Part shown: positions 1-5,358 of the stretch, in pieces | Layout of the letters: the number at the start of each line of letters is the position of its first letter | How positions within the stretch are numbered: the first letter of the stretch is position 1 | Made by a program: the position numbers and the translations under genes | The notes under the pieces: generated by a model | Databases searched by the model: none | What the model was told of the DNA's origin: nothing | What the model saw: the letters and a program-made list of their open reading frames with translations, nothing else | Origin: Pseudomonadota bacterium | GTDB lineage: Bacteria; Pseudomonadota; Alphaproteobacteria; Rhizobiales; Hyphomicrobiaceae | NCBI GenBank assembly: GCA_023428365.1 | Contig: JAEYYQ010000225.1 | Span: 1-5,358, forward strand | Length of the DNA: 5,358 bases | Reading direction: 5' to 3'

Positions 1-14
1 TTGCCAAATCGCCT

Positions 15-28
15 CCGTCCAAGGACGG
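15..28 (+). other. Short inverted repeat in the opgD leader
   Basis: CCGTCC and GGACGG are exact reverse complements separated by only AA. In RNA they could form a tight GC-rich hairpin (the innermost pair may open to relieve the 2-base loop). The right arm contains most of the AAGGA that would serve as ribosome binding site for the ATG at 30, so folding would hide that site. It has no T-tract, so it is not a convincing terminator. It may be chance, because only 29 bases of leader are visible. Confidence 0.3.
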
Positions 29-45
29 GATGGATACAACAGAGC

Positions 46-49
46 GGAG
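46..49 (+). promoter_or_regulatory. Ribosome binding site that decides the opgD start
   Basis: GGAG sits 7 bases before the ATG at 57, a normal spacing. This supports the shorter form, which begins MVDEVDRRQ and puts the twin arginines at residues 7-8, a usual place for a Tat signal. The competing site for the ATG at 30 is AAGGA at 21-25. Confidence 0.5.
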
Positions 50-56
50 TCGCGCA

Positions 57-1667
57 ATGGTTGATGAGGTCGATCGCCGGCAGGTGATCGTCGGTTCGGG
101 TGGGGCCCTCGCGGCCGCGCTGATGGCAGGCGGACTGGGATGGCCCGCGAAGGCTGCCACGGGCGTGACGCTGGGGACGGCGGCACCGTTTTCGTTCGAT
201 GCCTTGAAGGAGCGTGCGCGCGCTCTGGCGAAGCAATCCTATAGCCCGCCACCGCGGCCAGCTCCGGAGATCGTCGAGAAGATCGACTATCAGGCGCATG
301 GGCTTCTGCGCTTCAAGCCGGAGTATGCGTTGTTCGCCGAGGGGCCTGGACAGTTCCCGGTCACGTTCTTCCATCTCGGGCACTACTTCCCCAAGAGCAT
401 CCGCATGCACGTTGTCGCCAATGGCGAAGCGCGCGAAGTCGTCTATCGGCCCGAGTACTTCGAGATGCCGGATGACTCGGTCGCGCGCAAGCTGCCGGAG
501 ACCGCGGGCTTCGCCGGGTTTCGCTTTCAGGAGAGCCGCTTCGGTCATCCCGGCCGCCTGACCGGGACGCTGGATTGGAAGAAAAACGACTGGGTCGCGT
601 TTCTTGGCGCCTCCTATTTCCGCGCCATCGGCGACGAGTACCAGTATGGTATCTCGGCGCGTGGCGTTGCGGTGGACCCGGCGGTAGCCGGTGTGGTCGA
701 GGACTTCCCCGATTTCACCCACTTCTATATCGAGACGCCGAAGGACGGATCGAGCGAGGTCACGGTGTGCGCGCTGCTCGACGGCGCCAGCATGACAGGC
801 GCGTTCCGTTTCGTGATGCGCCGCGAGCGTGCGGTGACAATGGACATCGAATCCGAAATCCATCTGCGCCGCGACGTGATCCGGCTCGGCATCGCGCCGC
901 TGACGTCGATGTATTGGTATTCGGAGAAGACGAAGCCGCATGCCATCGACTGGCGTCCGGAAGTGCATGATTCCGACGGCCTTTTCATGTGGACAGGCGC
1001 TGGCGAGCGCGTCTGGCGGCCACTCAACAATCCATCGCGGACGATCACCTCCGCCTTCGGCGACGACAATCCGCGTGGCTTCGGCCTGATGCAGCGCGAT
1101 CGCAACTTCGATCACTATCAGGACGGTGTCGCCTACGAGCGCCGTCCGAGCCTCTGGATCGAGCCGGTCGGAAATTGGGGCAAGGGCACCGTTCAGCTGA
1201 TCGAAATCCCGACCGACGACGAAATCCACGACAACATCGTCGCCGCCTGGGTGCCGGCTGAACCCGCGACTGCGGGCAAGACCTTGGCGTTCAACTACAA
1301 GCTCCATTGGCAGGCCGCGGAGCCGAACCCGGCGCCACTGGCCAAGACGGTTGCGATCCGTATCGGCCGAGGTGGTGAACCCGGCAAGCCGCGACCGGCG
1401 GGCGTGCGCAAGTTCATCGTCGAGTTCTTCGGTGGTGATCTGGCGAAGCTGCCCACGGGTACCATGCCCGAGGCCGTGCTGACGGTATCGCGCGGAGAGA
1501 CGTCGCACGTCTTCACCGAAGCCGTGCCGAACGAGGTGCCCGGCCATTGGCGGGCGCAGTTCGACTTGGCTGCCGAAGGCTCAGATCCGGTCGAAATCCG
1601 CCTGTTCCTGCGGCTGGACGGAAAACCGCTGTCCGAGACGATGCTCTATCAGCATCATCCGTTCTGA
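57..1667 (+). CDS. opgD: Periplasmic glucan biosynthesis protein, OpgG/OpgD (MdoG/MdoD) family, Tat-exported
   Basis: This periplasmic protein acts on the beta-glucan backbone of osmoregulated periplasmic glucans. E. coli members have been assigned to glycoside hydrolase family GH186. Numbered from the ATG at 30 (545 codons), a twin-arginine signal is visible: DRRQVIV at 15-21, a hydrophobic stretch at about 19-37 and a likely cleavage after PAKA (39-42). The mature part carries family blocks: RPEVHDSDGL at 309-318, DDNPRGFGLMQRDR at 345-358, RRPSLWIEP at 371-379 and GNWGKG at 381-386. Length is close to E. coli OpgD (551). I prefer the ATG at 57 (536 codons) because GGAG at 46-49 lies 7 bases upstream. 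The ATG at 30 has AAGGA only 4 bases away, inside a possible hairpin. The RR signal favours OpgD over the Sec-exported OpgG, but paralogue assignment is tentative. No opgH glucosyltransferase gene is visible nearby. Confidence 0.9.
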   Translation: MVDEVDRRQVIVGSGGALAAALMAGGLGWPAKAATGVTLGTAAPFSFDALKERARALAKQSYSPPPRPAPEIVEKIDYQAHGLLRFKPEYALFAEGPGQFPVTFFHLGHYFPKSIRMHVVANGEAREVVYRPEYFEMPDDSVARKLPETAGFAGFRFQESRFGHPGRLTGTLDWKKNDWVAFLGASYFRAIGDEYQYGISARGVAVDPAVAGVVEDFPDFTHFYIETPKDGSSEVTVCALLDGASMTGAFRFVMRRERAVTMDIESEIHLRRDVIRLGIAPLTSMYWYSEKTKPHAIDWRPEVHDSDGLFMWTGAGERVWRPLNNPSRTITSAFGDDNPRGFGLMQRDRNFDHYQDGVAYERRPSLWIEPVGNWGKGTVQLIEIPTDDEIHDNIVAAWVPAEPATAGKTLAFNYKLHWQAAEPNPAPLAKTVAIRIGRGGEPGKPRPAGVRKFIVEFFGGDLAKLPTGTMPEAVLTVSRGETSHVFTEAVPNEVPGHWRAQFDLAAEGSDPVEIRLFLRLDGKPLSETMLYQHHPF

Positions 1668-1684
1668 CAGGCTCCCTGATCACG

Positions 1685-1711
1685 CGGGCGGCGTTTGGCA
1701 TTTGCCGCCCG
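1685..1711 (+). terminator. GC-rich hairpin after opgD, possible terminator
   Basis: CGGGCGGC (1685-1692) and GCCGCCCG (1704-1711) are perfect reverse complements with an 11-base loop, starting 18 bases after the opgD stop codon. Such a stem fits a transcription terminator separating opgD from the pirin gene. It is not followed by a T-run (the next bases are AGCACCTAACTT), so intrinsic termination would be weak. It could instead protect the 3' end of the opgD mRNA. Confidence 0.45.
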
Positions 1712-1747
1712 AGCACCTAACTTCGGGGTCAACGCAACGTCGAACGC

Positions 1748-1751
1748 GAGG
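1748..1751 (+). promoter_or_regulatory. Ribosome binding site of the pirin gene, excludes a GTG start
   Basis: GAGG lies 5 bases before the ATG at 1757. An in-frame GTG at 1751 is part of this Shine-Dalgarno stretch (GAGGTG), and I see no good ribosome site of its own for it. The ATG is therefore the better start and the protein begins MSWLP. Confidence 0.6.
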
Positions 1752-1756
1752 TGCCC

Positions 1757-2677
1757 ATGAGCTGGCTTCCTGATCAGGATCCGATCCCCGGCGACAAGCG
1801 ATCCTGTGACGCCATTGAGCATGTCATCGTGCCGCGTGCGCGTGACCTCGGCAACTTCGAGGTGCGCCGCGCGCTGCCGTCCGCCAAGAAGCAGATGATC
1901 GGTCCTTTCATCTTCTTTGATCAGATGGGGCCGGCTGAGTTTCTGCTGACAAACGGCATCGACGTGCGCCCACATCCGCATATCGGGCTCGCCACAGTTA
2001 CTTACCTGTTCGAAGGCGAGGTTTATCACCGCGACAGTCTTGGCACGTCCATGGCGATCCGACCGGGCGCGCTGAACCTGATGAGCGCTGGGCGCGGCAT
2101 CGTCCATTCGGAGCGCGAGACGGCGGAAGCCAAGCAGAAGCCGCGTAGTCTGTTCGGCATTCAGGCGTGGGCGGCATTGCCCGCGTCGCACGAGGAGACC
2201 GCGCCCACCTTCGAACATCACGCTGCGGAGAAACTTCCGCGCATCGAAGGTGAAGGCAAGCGCGTAAGGATCATCATGGGGCAGCTGTACGGCCAGCGCT
2301 CGCCGGTCCAGTTTCCGCATGAGAGCTTCTATGCCGAGGCGGTGCTGGCGCCTGGCGCGATCCTGCCACTCGATCCGGATTACGATGAGCGCGCGGTTTA
2401 TATCGCCAGCGGTGAGATCGACATCGCCGGAGACAAGTTCGAGGCCGGACGGTTGCTGGTGTTCAAGCCGGGAGACCGGATTTCGATCCTGGCGCTGTCG
2501 AACGCACGACTGATGCTGCTCGGCGGCGAACCGATGGACGGCCCGCGGCACATCTGGTGGAACTTTGTGTCTTCCAGCAAGGACCGCATCGAAGCCGCCA
2601 AGGCCGACTGGAAGGAAAAGCGCTTCGCCCTGGTGCCCGGCGACGAGAAGGAATTCATTCCGTTGCCGGATCGGTGA
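1757..2677 (+). CDS. Pirin family protein (bicupin, metal-binding)
   Basis: This is a 306-residue cytoplasmic protein of the pirin family of cupins. The N-terminal cupin shows the expected metal ligands: His73 and His75 in RPHPHIG, and His117 and Glu119 in GIVHSE, matching the three-His, one-Glu site known from human pirin and E. coli YhhW. The conserved GPFIFFDQMGP block is at 49-59 and the SAGRGIVHSE block at 110-119. A second cupin-like half covers roughly 170-270, with the basic C-terminal block RHIWWNFVSSSKDRI around 272-286. Some homologues oxidise quercetin-like flavonoids and others bind regulators or enzymes, so the substrate here cannot be told from sequence. It lies 89 bases after opgD on the same strand with a hairpin between, so it is probably transcribed separately. 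Its stop codon is 3 bases from the stop of the convergent membrane-protein gene. Confidence 0.93.
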   Translation: MSWLPDQDPIPGDKRSCDAIEHVIVPRARDLGNFEVRRALPSAKKQMIGPFIFFDQMGPAEFLLTNGIDVRPHPHIGLATVTYLFEGEVYHRDSLGTSMAIRPGALNLMSAGRGIVHSERETAEAKQKPRSLFGIQAWAALPASHEETAPTFEHHAAEKLPRIEGEGKRVRIIMGQLYGQRSPVQFPHESFYAEAVLAPGAILPLDPDYDERAVYIASGEIDIAGDKFEAGRLLVFKPGDRISILALSNARLMLLGGEPMDGPRHIWWNFVSSSKDRIEAAKADWKEKRFALVPGDEKEFIPLPDR

Positions 2678-3350
2678 AATTTACGTGTTCGCAATGATAG
2701 AGAGGCAGACCAGCACGTACAAACCGAACCAAACAATGGACCCGTAGATAAAGATATCCGCCAGGATTAAAATCCTCGCGTGCTTCGCGTGAATCCAGCG
2801 AGATATAGCACGAAGTCTAATCCATTGCTTTCGCAGCAGGAGCTTTCCACTTATCCGGTTGTTTTGGCTCCAGGTGACGTTGAGCAAAATTATTTGGCCA
2901 ATAACGAGAAGGCCTATTCCAACCACGGCACCGAACATGCCCGTGAGTAATGCGAGTTTGTATTCCGTTTTTGGATTGGTAGTAATTGCATTCAAGCAAG
3001 CTATTGCTGTCGCCCCGTGCAGAAGTAGAATGTACTTGAGGCCTTCTTGGGCCAATTGAAGGGAAAATTTCTGCGTAGTTTGCAGTCGATCGTTCCAAAA
3101 AGCGTACCATTTTTCCAAGTCGGCACGCGCGCTACGTACCCAAGAAACATAGAAATCATGGTATTTATGGGCCTTCTCAATATCGGTCGTCCAATCATAG
3201 TCAGGGGGGAGTTTTCCAGAATTTAGCGCGGTTTCAAACTGCTCGATTGTTTGGCTAACTTGGCTGATGTGGAATTCCACGTCTGAGCCCGCCTTGGCAT
3301 CCTTGAGAATTGGATTCCATAGGTATTTAACTTCGGCCAACAGACTTAAT
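2678..3350. other. AT-rich island occupying one gene
   Basis: Rows 2701-2760, 2881-2940 and 3061-3120 contain 29, 28 and 26 G/C out of 60 (48, 47 and 43%). Rows 2101-2160 in the pirin gene and 3661-3720 in sseA each contain 40 of 60 (67%). The change on the left falls at the pirin stop codon. On the right it falls about ten codons into the membrane-protein gene, whose first codons are GC-rich. I found no transposase, tRNA or obvious flanking direct repeat. This suggests acquisition of a single gene, with the exact junctions uncertain. Confidence 0.6.
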
Positions 3351-3379
3351 TCCGGCGGAGGTGGCGGACGCGGGCCCAT
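2681..3379 (-). CDS. Unrecognised membrane protein with an N-terminal soluble helical domain, probably acquired
   Basis: I do not recognise this 232-residue protein. It opens with a proline-rich stretch (five prolines in a row at 5-9). A polar, probably helical and soluble part follows (about 12-113), rich in charged and aromatic residues, for example the Trp/Tyr-rich segment at 77-95. Hydrophobic segments lie at about 115-132, 142-168 and 203-230. Between the last two is a strongly basic loop (about 174-202, eight Arg/Lys plus two His), which by the positive-inside rule should face the cytoplasm. That places the N-terminal domain in the cytoplasm too if the first two segments form a hairpin. 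Its G+C is about 20 points below its neighbours. It starts 3 bases after the sseA stop codon with only a weak GAGAG before the ATG, so translation may be coupled to sseA. No catalytic motif is visible. That it is a real gene is fairly sure; its function is unknown. Confidence 0.72.
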   Translation of the reverse strand: MGPRPPPPPELSLLAEVKYLWNPILKDAKAGSDVEFHISQVSQTIEQFETALNSGKLPPDYDWTTDIEKAHKYHDFYVSWVRSARADLEKWYAFWNDRLQTTQKFSLQLAQEGLKYILLLHGATAIACLNAITTNPKTEYKLALLTGMFGAVVGIGLLVIGQIILLNVTWSQNNRISGKLLLRKQWIRLRAISRWIHAKHARILILADIFIYGSIVWFGLYVLVCLSIIANT

Positions 3380-3382
3380 CTC

Positions 3383-4246
3383 TCATACTCTAGCGGCAGC
3401 TCCGGTCGCCACCTCAGTCCCGATGCCCTCCTGGCCCCATTCGGTCCAGGAACCGTCGTACAATCCCGAGCCAGGATGGCCGAGGAGCGCCAGCGCTAAG
3501 CTGACAATCGAGGCGGTGACGCCCGAGCCGCACGTGGTGACGACAGGTTTGCTCGGGTCAACGCCGGCGGCCTCGAAGGCCTTGTGCAATTCGGCGGGCG
3601 ACTTGAATGTGCCGTCGGCGTTGAGCAGCGTGGCGTAGTGCACGTTGCGTGCGCCGGGCATGTGACCGCTGCGCAGGCCCTGACGTGGCTCCTTTTCGGC
3701 GCCCGAAAAACGTCCTGGGCCGCGGGCGTCGGCGATCTGTGCACCACCTGATGCCACCAGCCGCTTCATGTCTTCCAGGTCCCGCACCAATCCCGCGTTG
3801 AAGCGCGGCGTGAAATGACGCTCCGTGCGCGGCGCAGTCGCTTCCGACGTGACCGGGCGGCCTTCAGCTTTCCACTTAGGCAATCCGCCGTTGAGGATCA
3901 CGACATCCTCGTGACCCATCACGCGGAACATCCACCAGACACGTGCGGCCGAGAACATGCCGACCGTGTCGTAGACCACTACGCGCATGCCGTCGCCGAT
4001 GCCCATCTTCTTCATGCGGCTGGCAAAATCGACGGTCGATGGAAGCATATGCGGCAGCGAGGACGACTTGTCTGAAATGCCGTCGATGTCGAAGAAAATC
4101 GCACCCGGAATGTGCTCGGCGTCATACTCGGCGCGCGGATCGCGCTTCGCCGTCGGCAGGTGCCAGGACCCGTCGAGCACTACCAGGTCAGGGGCGTCCA
4201 GGCGCGCGGCGAGCCAGTCGGTTTCGACGAGATAAGAGCCGGGCAT
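3383..4246 (-). CDS. sseA: 3-mercaptopyruvate sulfurtransferase (tandem rhodanese)
   Basis: This 287-residue enzyme moves the sulfur of 3-mercaptopyruvate to a thiol or cyanide acceptor, releasing pyruvate. The substrate arises from cysteine by transamination. Two rhodanese domains are visible: an inactive N-terminal one (about 5-130) with the EHIPGAIFFDID signature at 44-55 and YDTVG at 92-96, and a catalytic C-terminal one (about 150-280) with GHMPGARNV at 194-202. The active-site loop is CGSGVTA at 239-245 with Cys239 as nucleophile. This is the mercaptopyruvate type of loop rather than the CRKGVT of thiosulfate rhodaneses. Arg179 (in GRF) and Arg188 (in EPR) match the substrate-binding arginines of mammalian enzymes. 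A good ribosome site, GGAGAGGA (reverse complement of 4255-4262), lies 8 bases before the ATG. It is 39 bases downstream of the AlaX gene in the same direction. No signal peptide is seen, so it should be cytoplasmic. Confidence 0.95.
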   Translation of the reverse strand: MPGSYLVETDWLAARLDAPDLVVLDGSWHLPTAKRDPRAEYDAEHIPGAIFFDIDGISDKSSSLPHMLPSTVDFASRMKKMGIGDGMRVVVYDTVGMFSAARVWWMFRVMGHEDVVILNGGLPKWKAEGRPVTSEATAPRTERHFTPRFNAGLVRDLEDMKRLVASGGAQIADARGPGRFSGAEKEPRQGLRSGHMPGARNVHYATLLNADGTFKSPAELHKAFEAAGVDPSKPVVTTCGSGVTASIVSLALALLGHPGSGLYDGSWTEWGQEGIGTEVATGAAARV

Positions 4247-4254
4247 CCCTGTTT

Positions 4255-4262
4255 TCCTCTCC
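4255..4262 (-). promoter_or_regulatory. Strong ribosome binding site of sseA
   Basis: On the minus strand GGAGAGGA precedes the ATG by 8 bases, fixing the sseA start at 4246. It lies in the 39-base spacer after the AlaX stop codon. The rest of that spacer is A-rich on the coding strand and holds no hairpin I can see. Confidence 0.65.
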
Positions 4263-4285
4263 GTCTTATTTCGTTGTTGTTTTGC

Positions 4286-5011
4286 TTAGGCAAACGCGAC
4301 GCGAATGCGCCTGTTGAGCTTGCCTTTTTTCTCGATGCGGCTGACGACGACCTTGCCGATTTCGGCTGTCGAGCGAACGTGGGTGCCGCCACACGGCTGC
4401 ATATCGACCGAGCCATCTTCGCCGATCAGAACCAGTCGCACCTTGCCCGATCCCTTGGGCGGCTGAACACTCATGGTGCGCACGAGCTGCGGATTGGCCT
4501 CCAGTTCCTCATCCGTAATCCAGCGCTCGCTGACCGGATGGTTGGCTTCGACCAACTTGTTCAGCGCTTCAGTGAGTTGATCCTTGTCGACGGCATCGGC
4601 GTCCTCGATGTCAAAATCGAGCCGGCCCTCGTCTGCCCCGATCTGGCCACCGGTCACAGGGAATTTCACGAGCGAACACAGCAGATGCAGCGCCGTGTGC
4701 ATGCGCATGTGCTTATGGCGGGTCTCCCAATCGAGGGCCGCCTGGACAGTGGTGCCCGCGATCGGCAGACCGGCATTCTCGGCCGGGACGTGAATAATCG
4801 TGCACTTGTCGCCGTCGTAGACGGTCGTTGCGATCGGGCAGGGGGTGCCATCGACATCCAGCGTGCCGCTGTCTCCGGGCTGTCCGCCGGCTGAGGCGTA
4901 AAACACCGTGCGATCCAGGATGATGCCACCCCGCTCAGTTACAGCCAGCACCGTCGCTGTGCAGTCCCGCTGATAAGCGTCGGTACGATAAAGCTGATCG
5001 GTTGCTGGCAT
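4286..5011 (-). CDS. Alanyl-tRNA editing protein, AlaX type (free-standing AlaRS editing domain)
   Basis: This 241-residue protein resembles the editing domain of alanyl-tRNA synthetase without the synthetase. Such proteins hydrolyse Ser-tRNA(Ala) or Gly-tRNA(Ala) in the cytoplasm so that alanine codons are not misread. The zinc ligands are all present: His105 and His109 in HTALH, and Cys207 and His211 in CGGTH. The N-terminal part carries the glycine-rich motif FYASAGGQPGDSG (37-49), as in the longer AlaX-M class. The short AlaX-S class lacks it. I start it at the ATG ending at 5011, which has AAGG 9 bases upstream. The reading frame stays open to an ATG at 5077, but that start would lie inside the cysteine synthase gene and add 22 residues with no family resemblance. 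Only 14 bases separate it from that gene, so the two are almost certainly cotranscribed. Confidence 0.92.
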   Translation of the reverse strand: MPATDQLYRTDAYQRDCTATVLAVTERGGIILDRTVFYASAGGQPGDSGTLDVDGTPCPIATTVYDGDKCTIIHVPAENAGLPIAGTTVQAALDWETRHKHMRMHTALHLLCSLVKFPVTGGQIGADEGRLDFDIEDADAVDKDQLTEALNKLVEANHPVSERWITDEELEANPQLVRTMSVQPPKGSGKVRLVLIGEDGSVDMQPCGGTHVRSTAEIGKVVVSRIEKKGKLNRRIRVAFA

Positions 5012-5020
5012 CGCTGAAAA

Positions 5021-5024
5021 CCTT
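5021..5024 (-). promoter_or_regulatory. Ribosome binding site that decides the AlaX start
   Basis: On the minus strand AAGG directly follows the cysteine synthase stop codon (one base between) and lies 9 bases before the ATG at 5011. It supports the 241-residue form over the 263-residue form and suggests reinitiation by ribosomes leaving the upstream gene. Confidence 0.5.
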
Positions 5025-5025
5025 G

Positions 5026-5358
5026 TTAGGGATCGGCAAACACGGGAGGTATGTCGCTGCGCTGATCTATCAGCCATGTCGGCAGCGGCAGGTTCTTGCT
5101 ACGCAGGAAATCCGGATTGAAGAGCTTGGATTGGTAGCGCGTGCCGTAGTCGCATAGAATGGTCACGATGGTGTGTCCAGGCCCCAATTCGCGCGCCAGC
5201 CGCATAGCACCCGCGACATTGACGCCGGACGAGGCGCCGAGGCACAGCCCCTCCTCCTGCAAAAGCTGGAATACGATGGCAACGGCCTCAGCATCCTCAA
5301 TGCGATAGGCATGATCGACCTTAACATCCTCCAGGTTCTTGGTGATGCGACCCTGGCC
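5026..5358 (-). CDS. cysK: Cysteine synthase (O-acetylserine sulfhydrylase), C-terminal 110 residues
   Basis: This is the 3' part of a gene cut by the window edge. The frame is open from the last base to a TAA at 5026-5028, giving 110 residues of a protein usually a little over 300 long. The family is the PLP-dependent beta-replacing type II enzymes, which join O-acetylserine and sulfide to make cysteine. Visible marks are GQGRIT at the start of the fragment, GASSGVNVAGA at fragment residues 41-51 (a serine here contacts the PLP ring nitrogen in CysK), and CDYGTRYQSKLFN at 69-81, typical of CysK rather than threonine synthase or serine dehydratase. The catalytic lysine and the phosphate-binding loop lie outside the window. 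CysK, CysM-like or cystathionine beta-synthase-like subtypes cannot be separated with certainty. It is the first gene seen of the minus-strand unit; its promoter is outside the window. Confidence 0.9.
   Translation of the reverse strand, partial: GQGRITKNLEDVKVDHAYRIEDAEAVAIVFQLLQEEGLCLGASSGVNVAGAMRLARELGPGHTIVTILCDYGTRYQSKLFNPDFLRSKNLPLPTWLIDQRSDIPPVFADP

Noticed and set aside
1655..2551. A 298-codon open frame on the minus strand across the pirin gene
   Set aside because: It lies opposite a well-supported pirin gene, has an Arg/His/Gln-rich composition with no recognisable motif, and is what GC-rich codon use produces on the opposite strand.
2763..2790. Two short inverted repeats (AGGATT/AATCCT and CGCG/CGCG) that could terminate the pirin transcript
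   Set aside because: The stems are 6 and 4 bases, neither is followed by a T-run, and they lie inside the membrane-protein coding sequence where its codons explain them.
3331..3387. An ATGA overlap at the sseA stop suggesting a different downstream reading frame
   Set aside because: That frame ends after 19 codons and has no supporting feature. The 232-codon frame starting at 3379 is far better supported.
2670..3390. Flanking direct repeats or attachment sites around the AT-rich gene
   Set aside because: I compared the two edges by eye and found only short GC-rich similarity (CCGG-type), not a convincing repeat; no integrase or transposase is present.
4112..4894. A 260-codon open frame on the plus strand across the AlaX and sseA genes
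   Set aside because: It is antisense to two genes with clear catalytic motifs and shows no family signature of its own.
5012..5077. A longer AlaX start at 5077 adding 22 residues
   Set aside because: The added part overlaps the end of the cysteine synthase gene and does not resemble the family. A proper ribosome site serves the ATG at 5011.

Overview
The composition and gene content suggest an alphaproteobacterium, most likely Hyphomicrobiales of the Bradyrhizobium/Afipia/Rhodopseudomonas type. That placement rests on family resemblance and high GC (two 60-base rows I counted in the flanking genes are each 67% G+C). It is not based on a search.

Layout: on the + strand, a Tat-exported periplasmic glucan protein of the OpgG/OpgD (MdoG/MdoD) family (about 57-1667) is followed by an 89-base gap holding a strong GC hairpin, then a pirin-family cupin protein (1757-2677). 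Everything to the right is on the - strand and reads toward the pirin gene: the 3' end of a cysteine synthase gene (5358-5026, cut by the window edge), an alanyl-tRNA editing protein of the AlaX type (5011-4286), a 3-mercaptopyruvate sulfurtransferase (4246-3383), and a 232-residue membrane protein I do not recognise (3379-2681). The gaps between these genes are 14, 39 and 3 bases, so they look like one transcription unit.

The first three genes of that unit form a coherent set around cysteine: CysK makes it, the sulfurtransferase handles sulfur from its transamination product, and AlaX clears wrongly charged tRNA-Ala. The sulfurtransferase and AlaX carry their family's key catalytic or metal-binding residues, and the visible part of CysK carries its conserved C-terminal motifs.

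The stretch that does not fit is about 2678-3350. It is markedly AT-richer (43-48% G+C in three rows counted) and encodes the unrecognised membrane protein. It fills the space between the sulfurtransferase stop codon and the pirin stop codon with only 3 bases spare on either side. It looks like a single acquired gene added to the end of a host operon, and it is the only real candidate for something undescribed here. The rest of the window is ordinary housekeeping or metabolic chromosome. I see no tRNA, rRNA, CRISPR array, insertion sequence or attachment-site repeat.
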